A DNA stretch of 64,000 nt from Limnanthes douglasii subsp. nivea (GCA_036936605.1 JAUPFV010000002.1:217979546-218043545); one strand, 5' to 3'. Numbered from the stretch's first letter, positions 22,570 to 35,965 are shown. The notes: generated from the letters alone by a model not told the origin. Program-made: numbers and translations.

Positions 22570-22960
22570 TTTGCAAAGTTTTTGGGGTCTCCTTCCAAAA
22601 TCTTCTTCATTTCATCGAATATTGTTCAGTTGATAACTTATACTTGGCCACTATCATGTTGACTAAAATGGGAGGAGAAGATTTGTTTAATAATTTTAAT
22701 TCCGCAGAATCATGTAACATTTTCATTCTCAAATTGGATACCATTATCTGTTGTAATGACGTAGCACTTCATAAAAACAACAAATATTTGATCATATGAA
22801 GTTGAGCACCTCATTGGATGTTATATTTAACAATGGTTGTACCTCTACCCTTGGAGAAGTAATATACTACTACTAACATTAAATTTATTCCTCTTAAAGC
22901 TTTATGGATGGGTCTCCCAATTTCAAGGACCCATCTGTCTAATAAAATTGTTTCAGATAT
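22570..22960 (-). pseudogene. Gypsy-type integrase fragment, heavily decayed
   Basis: Reading leftward, translations spread over several frames resemble a Ty3/Gypsy integrase core: LEIGRPIKALRGINLMLVVV then YYFSKG (normally VDYFSKW), then TTDNGIQF with the catalytic Asp and, farther on, FSQHDSGQV. The usual HPQxNGQVE signature is thus damaged. No ORF of useful length survives and no LTR was seen. This is a scrap adjoining the Copia remnant on its right. Confidence 0.55.
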
Positions 22961-22964
22961 TGCT

Positions 22965-24790
22965 TTTAATAGATTAATTGAGACAACTTATAGAAAATGG
23001 CTATGTTTTCATATGAAAAATTATAGTCTTTTTATGAGAGATGACAAATGAGATTTAATTGCTAAAGTTCAAATATAAAAAAATAGAATGTTTCCTTTGA
23101 ATATTCAAAATGATCTTTCAAAGTGTTTTGAGGCTTGTTATAAAGATTCATCATGGCTATGACATGTTCGATTTGGGTATCTAAAACTTTACAAGTTTAG
23201 AGTTCTTGTCCAATAAGGAAATGGTGAGAGGGTTATCGTGTATCAATAATCTTGAACAACTATGCGAAGCATGTTTACTTGTAAAATAATTAAGAAAAAT
23301 CTTTCCAAAGGAGTCAAAATCAAGAGCAAAAAAACCTCTCGAGCTTATTCATACCGACGTGTGTGGTCCAATCAAGTCGAGCTCTCTAGATAAAAATAAC
23401 TACTTCCTTCTCTTCATTTATGATTTTTCAAGAAAAACTTGGGTATATTTCTTGAAACAGAAATCCGAAGGCTTCGAAATATTTAAAAGGTTCAAAGCAG
23501 TTGTGGAAAAGGAAATCGGAAATAAGATTAAATCCATAAGATCTAACCGAGGAGGGGAGTTCACTTCCAATAAATTCCAAGAGTTTTGTGAAGCACATGG
23601 GATTTGTCGCCAATTGATAGTTCCCAGATCTCCTCAACAAAATGGTGTGGCGGAAAGGAAGAATAGAACGATCCTTGATATGACGTGAAGAATGCTAAAA
23701 AGTAAGAAACTGCCTAAGGATTTTTGGGCGGAAGCAGTGGCATGTGCGGTCTACTTGTCAAACCGATCTCCAACAAGAATGTTTTAGGGAAAGATACCAC
23801 AAGAAGCATGAAGTGGAAGAAAGCCCAGAATTTCCTACTTAAGAGTATTTGGAAGTGTAGCTCATGTCCATGTACCATACGAACAACAAACCAAACGTGA
23901 TGATAAAAGCAAGAGTTTTATCTTCATCGATTACGACTCAACTTCCAAAGGCTACAATTTGTACAACCCAAACAATAAAAAGGTTTTGATAAGCCGAGAC
24001 ATGATAGTTGATGAAGAAGGCGAATAAGATTTTGGGTCTCATACAAATGAGTTCATGTTTTTCCCCAAATTGAAGAAGATGAGCAGACACCAAATGAGCA
24101 ATCAAAAGAGATTACAACCCCACATACTTCACCAACATCAACTACTCATTAAGACTCACCACCTTCATTATCGTCGAATGGTAGTCAGAATGAGAGAGTT
24201 GTGGAACGTACAAGAAGCTTGAGTGATCTTTATGAGGTAATCGAACCAATTGATAACCTTACACTCTTTTATCTCTTTGCTGATTGTGAACCAATGGAAT
24301 TTTAAGAAGATACACAAGAGAAACATTGGAGAGACGCGATGAACGAATACATTAGAGCTAGTGAGAAGAATGACACACGAGAACTCATCTCACTTCCCAA
24401 AGGGTGGATGACAATAGGCATCAGATGGTTATACAAAACAAAAAGAAATGCTAAGGGGAAACTGAAAAACACATAACGAGGCTTGTTGCAAAAGGCTATA
24501 GTAAAAATGTGGGAATTAACTATGATGAGGTATTCGCCCCCGTTGCTCGATTGGAAACTATTAGACTAATAATTTCTTTGGCAGCTCAAAACAAGTGAAA
24601 TATACAAAAAATGGATGTGAAGTGAGCATTTCTAAATGGAATTCTTGAAGAAGAAGTCTACATTCAACAACCATTAGATTATGAGGTCAAAGGCCACAAA
24701 GATAAGGTGTTGAAACTTAAGAATACTATTTATGGACTAAAACAAGTACCGAAGGCATGGAACAGTCGAATCGACAAGTATTTATGAGAG
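22965..24790 (+). pseudogene. Copia retrotransposon pol remnant (pre-integrase, integrase, partial RT)
   Basis: Translations run from the pre-integrase region (KNRMFPLNIQNDLSKCFEA; HVRFGYL; INNLEQLCEACLL) through the integrase core (LIHTDVCGPIKSSSL; VPRSPQQNGVAERKNRTILD) and its C-terminal side ([18 protein letters not shown]) into the RT start (WLYKTKRNAKGK; TIYGLKQVPKAWNSRIDKYL). The second catalytic Asp is Asn: codon AAC at 23,545-23,547 gives RSNRGGEF instead of RSDRGGEF. Only 23,359-23,688 is open; the rest has stops. The copy stops inside RT near 24,790, just before unrelated sequence and the foldback element. No LTR seen. Confidence 0.87.
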
Positions 24791-24872
24791 AACGCGTTCA
24801 ACAAACTTAGGTGATCAGTCTGTGTCGCTGAACTCTATCAATTTCGTGTTTCCACCAACTGCGGTTGAAAGC

Positions 24873-24892
24873 TTTATAGACATGTAGTACTT
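24873..24892. repeat. 20-bp direct repeat flanking the foldback element, left copy
   Basis: TTTATAGACATGTAGTACTT here matches TTTATAGACACGTATTACTT at 25,341-25,360 at 18 of 20 positions. It lies a few bases outside the left arm, so it is only a candidate insertion scar. Confidence 0.4.
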
Positions 24893-24906
24893 GTTGAGTC
24901 CTTACT

Positions 24907-25345
24907 TTATAAATAGGCTTTGAACAGTACATCGTCCCTTGACTATCGCGTTTGGTGGCAGATAATCCTTTGACTTTCAAATGTCCGTTGATAGTCCCTG
25001 CACTATCGCGTTTGGATAAAGTTAGTCCACTAGATCTTCTGATCCATGAGAGGTTGCCACCTATCACCATAGTCCACAGATTTTTGTATCACCACTAGTC
25101 CCTTGAGTTTAGTTATCCGTAATATTCCATATTTTGGGTTTGACCTAAAGTCAAGGGACTACTGGTGATACAAAACCTGGGGACTATGGTGACAGGTGGC
25201 AACCTCTTATGGATTAGAGGATCAAGTGGACTAACTTTATCCAAACGCGATAGTCCAGGGACTGTCAACGGATATTTGAAAGTCAAAGGACTATCTGCCA
25301 CCAAACGCGATAGTCGAGGGACGATGTACTGTTCAATGCCTTTAT
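24907..25345. mobile_element. Foldback/MITE-like element with about 200-bp inverted arms
   Basis: The left arm (24,907-25,113) and right arm (25,145-25,345) are inverted copies separated by about 31 bp. Each arm holds two direct copies of ctatcgcgtttgg (or complement) 60 bp apart, so the whole is a four-copy palindromic array. It has no coding capacity; apparent ORFs in both arms are mirror images of each other. The strong palindrome is the only clear feature and the superfamily is not assigned. Confidence 0.8.
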
Positions 25346-26596
25346 AGACACGTATTACTTCCCATTTATATGATCGTGATGCCCAATAATTGGAATGGGA
25401 AGCCTAAAACAATTTTTTTTCATTTTTCGCTCATGCTTTTGGTTAACTCAACGTAACCCTTATGTCTTGCCCATTTCTCTAGAAGACTATTTTGGGTCCT
25501 GCTGATCTTGGTTTGATGCAGTGAAAGACAACTGCACCGGAACCTTATTTTAAATCGATGGTGATCGCTTTGGTGCAGTGGTAGGATAAGGTAAGCGGTT
25601 TGGTACTTGTTGTTGCAGCCAAATCTACTAGGACGCTTGTTTCTGTACTCAAATACTTGTTGTTGCAGCCAAATCTACTGGGACGCTTGTTTCTGTACTC
25701 AAATTTCTTGGACGCTGATTTGTGGCCATAATCTCCGTCTTACCAGCGGCCAAGGACTGGTAATGCAGCTCGTGTTTACTGTTAATATATTTTTGACGGT
25801 ACATAATTTCATGGGAGTGAACATCACGTCAACCTATATCTAATAATGTGCTGAAAGTTTGGACCTTTCCTTTTTACACTTCCTTAGAAAAGGAGGCACC
25901 GTTACAAATTCCCTATCGTAAAAAGGCGACTCATATATATTTGCAGTGTTCTTCAAGGTCAAGTTTAATGTGCACAACCATTGTGTGTCGTCTCTTAAAA
26001 GTTTCCTTGTTATGGTGCATGCATAGTATTATGTGGTCTTCATGACCTCTTTTTATTGCGTTTCAATCAAATCTTTGTTTTAAAACCGGCCCAATCATAT
26101 CAAAGCTCAAAATGCATTGTGGTGCCAATAACCAAACCATGCTAGCGTAAGTTTTTGAAGGTCATCGTAAAAGCTTTACACCTCAGATGATCATCCTCTA
26201 GAAAATTAGTAACTACGCCCACGGGACAATAGATGTGATGCTTTGGGTCTCCATTCCCGTAGTATATTTCCACCTTGCTAAAATCGAAGCATTGTGCTAA
26301 TTCAAAAACCATGATTTCTTGAACTGAAGGAGAATATAACCTTTTGAACGAGCCAAAATATAATCCACCAAATGACCCCCTTAGAAACTGATGTCGACGC
26401 TTTGTACTCGAACCTCTGTCTCAGGATTTTATGCTTGGACCGATCGAGATTATGTCTCAAAAAGTATTAGATCAGCTCGTGGTTCATGATGGATAGAGTC
26501 GACTCGTTGCTATTTCCCAATGGTCAACATCCGTTCGAGCAAAAGGTGTGAGCGGGTACCCAAAATTTCCATTGAAAATCTCGTCCAAAACCCATC
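25346..26596. other. Unassigned sequence with a short tandem duplication
   Basis: No recognisable coding region. The stretch includes a 50-bp tandem duplication at 25,604-25,703. Composition is closer to 40% GC than the AT-rich flanks, so it may be retroelement leader or LTR sequence, but no family could be named. Confidence 0.4.
25604..25703. repeat. Tandem duplication of a 50-bp unit
   Basis: The unit beginning tacttgttgttgcagcc occurs at 25,604 and 25,654 with one difference (ctactagg versus ctactggg). Confidence 0.93.
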
Positions 26597-27081
26597 TGTA
26601 GGACCCATGCGTTGCCGGAAAATATTAAGACAACGCTTACTAAGAATAAACAAATAATTTTGATGTCGATTAAAAATAAGAAATATTACAAGCCACTCTT
26701 AAAACTCACTACAAGATTAATATTACAAGCCACTCTTTTTTCTCTTATTCTAATTTTCTCTATAGTTTACTTCTTGGTGTGTTTGGTGATAGTCTAAATG
26801 GTGGAGAGAGCTCCAATATTCATATAATCATAGTGGAGACAAAGATCCACCATCCAAAAGCTTATGGATACTTAAACAATCAACCTCAATACTACACTCA
26901 AGGTAAAATTATTTCTTACACTCAACATAAAAAGAGTATCTTGCACTCAACCTAAGGACGTTTTACACACTACCTCCACTACAACAATAATTCATATTTA
27001 CTTTTTTTCTATAACGTGGTTTCTTGATGGGCCTTATTGAGAGGGTTGGACCTTTTAATGGGTAGATTTTATGATCCAACA
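26597..27081 (-). repeat. Copia 3' LTR (minus strand)
   Basis: On the minus strand the segment starts TGTTGGATCATAAAATC next to a purine tract and ends GGGTCCTACA. The ends form a short inverted TGTtGGa/tCCtACA pair, as LTRs do. The right boundary is secure because of the polypurine tract; the left boundary is inferred from terminal complementarity. Confidence 0.65.
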
Positions 27082-27096
27082 CTCCCCCTTAAACTT
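27082..27096 (-). other. Polypurine tract of the minus-strand Copia element
   Basis: On the minus strand GTTTAAGGGGGAG lies directly before the LTR start TGTTGGATC, the place where plus-strand DNA synthesis is primed. Confidence 0.75.
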
Positions 27097-27815
27097 GGTC
27101 CCGTGACCCTTGGTAGTTTCCTTAATCGTTTAAAGTCTTCACTTTTCAATGGTTTGGTAAAAATATCGGCAGTTTAATCTTGTGTCTTCACATATTCAAT
27201 TTGCACATCCTTTCTTGAAATACAGTCCCTTATATAGTGGCAGCGGACATCGATATGCTTGTTTCGATCGTGGAATACTGGATTCTTGGCTATTTTCTTT
27301 GACATCCATGTGAAGATATCGTTTCTCATAAAAAATACAAATCTAGTAGTACTCCTTCGATTTTCTATGTCTCCACCTAAATCACTATTGTTATAACCAA
27401 CAAGCTTGTAATAATTAGAAATGGAATAGAGTAAACCAAAGTCAATTGTAGTTTTTAGATAGGGAATGATTCTCTTTACAACCTTGAAATAAGTTATTAT
27501 TGAAGATTCCATGTAGCGGCTAATTAATCCAACTGTATGAAGAATATATGATCTCGTGCAAGTTAGATAGCGTAGACTTTCCACCAAAATTTTGAATTAT
27601 GTTTGATCTACACTTTCGTCTTTTTCATGCTTGGATATTTTGACTCCGAACTCCATCAGTGTGCTTATCGGGTTACAGTTCTCCATCTTAAACTTCTTAA
27701 GGATATATTTTGCATAGATTTCTTGTAAGATGAAAATTCCATCTTTTTGTTGCTTATCTTCAATGCCAAGGTAGTACGCCATGCGCCCGAAGTCTGACAT
27801 CTCGAAATTGTTTGG
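27097..27815 (-). pseudogene. Copia RT C-terminal part and RNase H, truncated
   Basis: Reading leftward from 27,800: SDFGRMAYYLGIE, GIFILQEIYAKYILKKFKME, then (27,587-27,174) VESLRYLTCTRSYI, GYNNSDLGGDIENRRSTT and NKHIDVRCHYIRD. These are the end of a Copia reverse transcriptase and its RNase H. A stop at 27,597 and a decayed junction split the two parts. The element is cut off at its right side near 27,820, so everything upstream (RT catalytic core, integrase, gag, 5' LTR) is missing. Confidence 0.85.
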
Positions 27816-28084
27816 TATTGTTGCATATATTTTACCGTCTATTAATTTGCAATATTGTTTGGTATTAGTTTTTAGTTATATTAATTTGAATTAGTGTGGT
27901 TTTTTTATATTAGTTAGTATTCAAAGATCTCATTTTGGTTTATAAACTAATAAAAACACTTGTATTATTTATAACTAAATCATAATCATAATAATCAAAA
28001 TGTAATAATAAAAATATGATATTTTAAAATTATAATATATGATTTTGGTTTATAAAATAATAATAATAATAATAACTTATAATA
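27816..28084. other. AT-rich sequence
   Basis: Simple AT-rich DNA with short ATA/TAA runs; no gene seen. Confidence 0.6.
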
Positions 28085-28228
28085 TTTTACCATGATAAGA
28101 TATGATTTTGGTTTATGCAAATAGACCAAATAGAGGGTATGCAAAATTTAGCTATTTTACCATGATAAGATATGATTTTGGTTTATAATCTAGCTATTTT
28201 ACCATGATAAGATATGATTTTGGTTTCG
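28085..28228. repeat. AT-rich minisatellite, about 41-bp unit
   Basis: The phrase ttttaccatgataagatatg followed by attttggttt appears three times, starting near 28,085, 28,154 and 28,195. The last two are 41 bp apart; the first is separated by an extra insertion that carries aaatagagggtatgcaaa, a phrase found again near 28,275. Confidence 0.85.
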
Positions 28229-28239
28229 AGGTGTAACCA

Positions 28240-29600
28240 CAATTTGGTCCGGTATGTATCTGGACTATGAGGAACTGATCCAAATAGAGGGTATGCAAAA
28301 AAAATTCAAACTTATTGAAGCAAATAATGGCCTAGGTTGGATGACACTAGCTAGATTCAAATATGATTGGTATCTAGAACTAGTACGCAAGTTTTATGCC
28401 AATCGAAAATGATCCAAGAGGTTTAGGAATGAATTGTTTGGTTGATGGTAAACCCTATACGTTTTTTGAAACTGATTTCGAAGATCTTTTTTCCGTTCCA
28501 ACCCATGATATGTATACCGGTAAAAAATTACCTTCCATTAGTTATCGCCCTACGATCTGGAGTGCTGATTGGCCTATGTCTTACGAAGAAGCAGTAGAGC
28601 TTCTTACTTGTCCTGGTGCGGAAGCTCCGAAAATTAGCGGTAAATTTCGAGCCATGCGGGGTAATTTGGATGCTAATGGGAAATTAGCTTTGAAATTGGT
28701 AAATAGTATATTTATTCCCCCTAGTAACAATGATATGCAGCTTTTATATATTCAAACATTTGTTACTGCTTTTATCGTTCGAAATCAGGAAATAATTAAT
28801 TTACCTAGCTTGATGATTCGAAATATGGCTACGAGGTGTGGTACGGATAAACTACCTTATGGGATGATAGTGAGTAAATTGCTTGTTTTGAAAGGAGCTG
28901 ATGTGAGTATGTACACTCCGATGAAGGTGAGGCCGACTAGTGCTATAGGTAGAAACTCTTTGCGTTTGCAGGAAATATACTCTTGGGATGGAGAGTTGAT
29001 TTCGAAATTGGAGGCATGGAACCACCATAGACCCGACTTGAATCAGATATGGACTGCGAACGGTCTTACAAAACCGCCAAATCCACCTACTCAGTATCGA
29101 GTTGAGGCTGAAGCGTCTTTCGATACAAATACTAGTGGTTCTTCGCGAGTACCTCCACAAGAAAGACGAACCGATCGCGAATTTGCTGAGTTTTCGCATC
29201 AGCATCATATGGATTATATGTAATTTGCGCATACTCAACAAAAGGAATGGCATGATGATTTTACACAATGGCAAAGTAAATTTTAAAATTGGCAGGGGGG
29301 GGGGGGTAAATGACCAGCTTAGCCAGATACAACAGTGGCAAGTAGGGGTGAATGATCAACTTGGTCACCTCCAGCAGTGGCAAGTAGGGGTGAATGATCA
29401 ACTTGGTCACCTCCAGCAGTGGCATGGTCAATATGAGCAGTGACATGGTCAATACGAGCAGTGGCATCATGGACAAGATCAATGGAATGAGCGATTTGCA
29501 AACTCTCAAGCCGAACAGTCGGAGTATATGCGACACATGAAGGAGAACATGCATTTGCAAGGTCCACCACCTAACAACAACAACAACGATGAAGCTCCTT
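28240..29600 (+). pseudogene. Putative plant-transposon protein (PF20167-like), interrupted
   Basis: The 28,396-29,223 frame gives 275 residues: an NCLVDGKPYTF region, then LALKLVNSIFIPPSNNDMQL and LLYIQTFVTAFIVRNQEI, the pattern of the 'putative plant transposon protein' family found next to plant Gypsy-like elements. The N-terminus continues upstream in another frame (GWMTLARFKYDWYLELVRKF), with two bases apparently missing near 28,403. After ...HQHHMDYM the TAA at 29,221 sits where translation otherwise continues FAHTQQKEWHDDFTQWQSKF into a second TAA; both look like Gln codons (CAA) changed to TAA. The tail then enters Gln/Trp-rich tandem repeats. Function is unknown; family call by pattern only. 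Confidence 0.6.
29334..29455 (+). repeat. Coding minisatellite in the plant-transposon ORF tail (42-bp then 21-bp units)
   Basis: Two 42-bp units begin agtggcaagtaggggtgaat at 29,334 and 29,376, followed from 29,418 by three 21-bp units of agtggcatggtcaatatgagc type. All lengths are multiples of three and encode Gln/Trp-rich repeats (VNDQLGHLQQWQVG; GQYEQWH). Confidence 0.88.
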
Positions 29601-30164
29601 AGTTTTTTGCATTTGATTTTCATTATCGTTGTAATGTTTTTCTTTTTTATTTGATTGAACAACTATGTTACTTGTTTGGTTTTTATTTTTAATGAATTGT
29701 TTGTTTTGCTTATACTTTTTATTAAATGTTATTTAAATCACTTTCGCTTTCAATTTTTATTTTGTTCTTTACAACTTACAAGTAATTTATGTTTATGCAT
29801 ATAAACTTCTAATATTGAATAGTTCGAAAATACAATAAACTATATAATTCATCTAACCATAAACACTTCAAGCTTGAAAGAATCTAAAGAATCACCTAAT
29901 AATTTAAAATTAGAATACAATTATATGTCTAATAGGTATATATTATTTAATAGGTATATATTATTCAAACGTATCAAAATCAAATTACAATTATTTTTTT
30001 AGAATGTAATTGATGATTATAAAATTTCGATTAAAATGATAAAATATTTAAATTAAAATACATGCAATAGAATAATTAACTCGTGTATACGGTACATATC
30101 TAAATTATTGAAATTAGATTCAATTAACACTTACAAATTAATTTTAAATAACATTATAAAATAT
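29601..30164. other. AT-rich sequence without genes
   Basis: No ORF, LTR or repeat of note beyond short direct phrases such as taataggtatatattatt (29,930-29,965). Confidence 0.55.
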
Positions 30165-30408
30165 TATGATAAACGGTTCTTAAATGGTTTGGCTGATGGT
30201 TTGAACTGATAAACGGTTCTTAAATGGTTCTTCTGGTGGTTTGAACTGGCGGTTTAACTGTGAAACTGACCCGTTAAGACTGCAAACTGGCAGGACCGCC
30301 AAACCGTCAGGACCGCATAAGCCGCAACCCGGCAGGACCGCAACCCGTGGTTCTGATTTAAACGGTGCGGGCGGTTCGCGGTTCAACCCGTTTGCCACCC
30401 CTAGTTAT
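30165..30408 (-). mobile_element. hAT-like transposon end fragment
   Basis: Read leftward from 30,408 the sequence begins TAGGGGTGGCAAACGGGTTG, the usual start of many plant hAT elements, then continues as GC-rich subterminal sequence full of short CGGTTC/AACCG phrases. The left part holds two copies of gataaacggttcttaaatgg (30,169 and 30,208). The opposite end and an 8-bp duplication were not found, so this is a fragment or a small derivative. Confidence 0.6.
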
Positions 30409-30610
30409 AATGAAATTGTAATAACAAAATTATAATTATATAACTTGAAATTATAAGATATGATTATAATTTGTAAAAATAATAACAACAATAATAATAT
30501 TTACAACCAAATTATTGTATAATATTCAAAATATAATAATAAAATTATAATAATACTTTTTATAATATTTAAAATTAATAGATATAGTTTATACAATAAC
30601 AAATTCATAA
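30409..30610. other. AT-rich lead-in to the trinucleotide array
   Basis: Imperfect ATA/ATT runs without coding potential, graduating into the perfect array at 30,611. Confidence 0.55.
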
Positions 30611-33435
<2,825 letters not shown>

Positions 33436-34924
33436 GCGGGATTCTACGTGTGCGTGAAATGGCGTATTATAAGATTAGCGTGCTGTGTAGCTAAAATATT
33501 ACAAAACATGCGTGTTGCAAAGACAATCGTTAAATTTCTACATGAATACATTTAAGTTCTAGCATATTCCTATTTATCTCTGGCGTGAACTCATCCATTC
33601 ACCATTTTTTAGAGATAGTTTTACTTTTACTATACAAGAGCTGTCATTACTTTCTCTCTCGAGTTTACTGTGTGGACCTACCCACTGTTACTTTGGAGAA
33701 TGGATTATGCATGAATCATGCCCCACATTTTATTGTACCAAAGACAAATATAAGCATTCCGACAAAATCTAGACTTATCATTGGCGACAATAATAGGAGT
33801 TTTCTTCTAACCGCTACCCCAAAAGCATTTTCAAAACCAGACTTTCCAATTAGTTTTCATTTTCCGAAGTTTCCTGCTTCAGTATGACGACTATAGAAGC
33901 AAGTGATATGTCTCTCACCGTGGGAAGTGAAGTCCTAAGAGAAGGTCGAAAATCTTTATAATTCCAACTCAGTTGGTAGAAGATAACCAACAATGTTCAG
34001 CTTAGACCGCGACACTTCGAGCGGAGAAGAAAGCAACGACCATAACGGCTAACGGTCTTGTTGAGAGGGATGCACCGAAGAACAGGTTCACATCAAAACA
34101 GGATCGGTGACAAAGAGGGATGAGGTATGAACTTTGTTGACCCTTATGTCCCAGACCAAAGATACAATAGCTTAAGATGGGAGCACAAAGTGAGCCGTCA
34201 TAGTATATCTTCCCCAACTCTTGAGAATGATGAAGATTCGAATTCTCGCATGCGCATGTGTAACCATGAAACCATGAGAAACCATGCACGCACGTCACTC
34301 GAAATCCCGTACAAACAAGGATTTCATGAGGAGGTCACGAAGAGTTTGAGAGCCTGAGAGTCTACGAGCAACCCAAGATAACCCAGCTACGAACGTTGTG
34401 GTCGAGCCAATGAAGAATAATCTTTGTAATAAAAAAAACACCCAGGATCCCCAGACAAATTCATCTCAAGGATAACATCAATATTAGCCTACCCAACGAT
34501 CCACGGTCCTTAAGCAATTTTTCAAGTTTGTCGACTCCAAGTTGAAACTCGCCTCGGTTAGCCGGGCAGCAGTCAGCACAGTGGGACAATGTTCAACATA
34601 GAATCACTATACCAAGTGGATGTACAATTGATTTTTCTTATTCTACCTAAAATTTAGATATTAGGCCACTGTACAGTTTTTTAGATATCTAAATTAGGCG
34701 CATACAAATCAAATTTTCCAGGATCTCAAACTATGAAAATATAACAATTGATGTTGGTCAAAAGCTAAACTGACATATTATTACAAGAAACAAATCTACA
34801 TATAATCGCCATCTGCCAAGGCCTGGACTCAAGAAACCGATAAATCTCAAACGAATAAATCGACAGTAATTATACGACCATTAATTTTATGCTCTCGTTA
34901 CCCTGTCAACAAAGTGATACAGGA
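33436..34924. other. Unassigned sequence between the TTA array and a LINE
   Basis: Moderate GC content (33,900-34,600 is noticeably richer than its neighbours). Short open frames at 33,585-33,887 and 34,002-34,357 show no family motif. The composition suggests a decayed LTR-retrotransposon interior or LTR, but no LTR pair, binding site or protease/RT motif could be found. Confidence 0.4.
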
Positions 34925-34940
34925 TGATGGTACCTAATTA
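34925..34940. repeat. Target-site duplication of the minus-strand LINE, left copy
   Basis: TGATGGTACCTAATTA, identical to 38,558-38,573. Sixteen bases is a typical LINE duplication length. Confidence 0.93.
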
Positions 34941-34943
34941 GCC

Positions 34944-34945
<2 letters not shown>

Positions 34946-34998
<53 letters not shown>
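34946..34998. repeat. (ATT)n run forming the LINE 3' tail
   Basis: About 17 perfect ATT units adjoining the left target duplication. On the element strand this is (AAT)n, an expected kind of tail for some plant LINEs. Confidence 0.88.
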
Positions 34999-34999
34999 T

Positions 35000-35965
35000 T
35001 ATCTAATTTTTATTATTATTCAAAATAAAAGTATTACAAATTGAAGGATTTGAAAACAAGTTTGGGCTGAGTATTTATACTCAAGATCCCCAATTAACTG
35101 ATCAAAACCCTAGTTACGATCAATCTCTCCTCTCCCTCTTCTCCATAGCTCCTGTCTTAAGCTTTTCGATCCTGAAGCTTAATACTCTTCATCGTAGAAG
35201 AATTCGATCATCAGTGGGACATCTGAGGTCAAGGTAAGTATTCCTTCGAGTGATTTGTATGCTTTAGTAGTCTTAGCATTTCCTTTTCCCGAATCGAAGA
35301 TAAAAACTTCGTTTTAGTAGAGTAGGTTTCTGACTATCTTTATATCAAGTAACTTGCATGCCTCAGTTTAGCCTTTAATTAACTTGCATGCTTCAGACTT
35401 TGCATGACCGAATCGAAGAGTGAAACTTGCATCATCGAATTTGATCATCAGTGGGACATCAGTGTAAGTATTCCTTCAAGTCACTTGCATGCCTTAGTAG
35501 TCTTAGTCTTTCTTTTTCCCGAATCGAAGAGTGAAATTTCCTTTTAAGGTTTCTGACAATCTTCAGATCAATTTCCAGGAGATACAATTTTAACAAAGAC
35601 GGGTTGAGTTTCAGGATAAGCTTCATTTCAATTCTTTTCTCTATTGAATGAACCTTTAGTTCTTTATCTAACAACACTTTTTTTATGTTCATGATTCACA
35701 ATCATCATCACCGAATTGATGAAGAAGAACAGTGTACTGGCCTACAACAAGGTCTTCAGTGAGAAATTATTTTCACAACTTACATTCCTTCACATCCATT
35801 CTTTGAATTGAAAAGGCTATACTCTTGTTGATTATTTCTGACTCTCTTAAGTTCTACTTCCAGGTGCTTTAAAATTAGAGACTTTCTTCAAGAGCTGATA
35901 CCATAAGCTCCATTTGATTTCTGAGACGACTTCAAAAAAGAAAAGTAAGTTAGTCTTCAATACAT
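35000..35965. other. About 1-kb extension between LINE RNase H and tail; internal 237-bp repeat
   Basis: This stretch lies inside the target duplications but does not look like a LINE 3' UTR. On the plus strand it reads like a leader (aaaccctag, then CT-rich sequence) with gtaagt-like sites. The phrase gatcatcagtgggac occurs at 35,206 and 35,443, each followed by gtaagtattcctt and a gaatcgaaga segment, a diverged tandem duplication of about 237 bp. No ORF. Confidence 0.6.

Noticed and set aside
24807..25347. Mirror-image ORFs in the foldback element
   Set aside because: The same peptide is read from both arms because they are inverted copies; it has no family match.
28396..29223. Possible ndhH continuation of the plastid insertion
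   Set aside because: The translation lacks NdhH motifs and instead follows a plant-transposon protein pattern.
29261..29662. Minus-strand ORFs over the Gln/Trp repeat
   Set aside because: Complement of a coding minisatellite; Leu/Val-rich shadow.
33585..34357. Possible genes in the unassigned block
   Set aside because: Frames of 76-100 aa with no motif, no splice-supported extension and no resemblance to known families.
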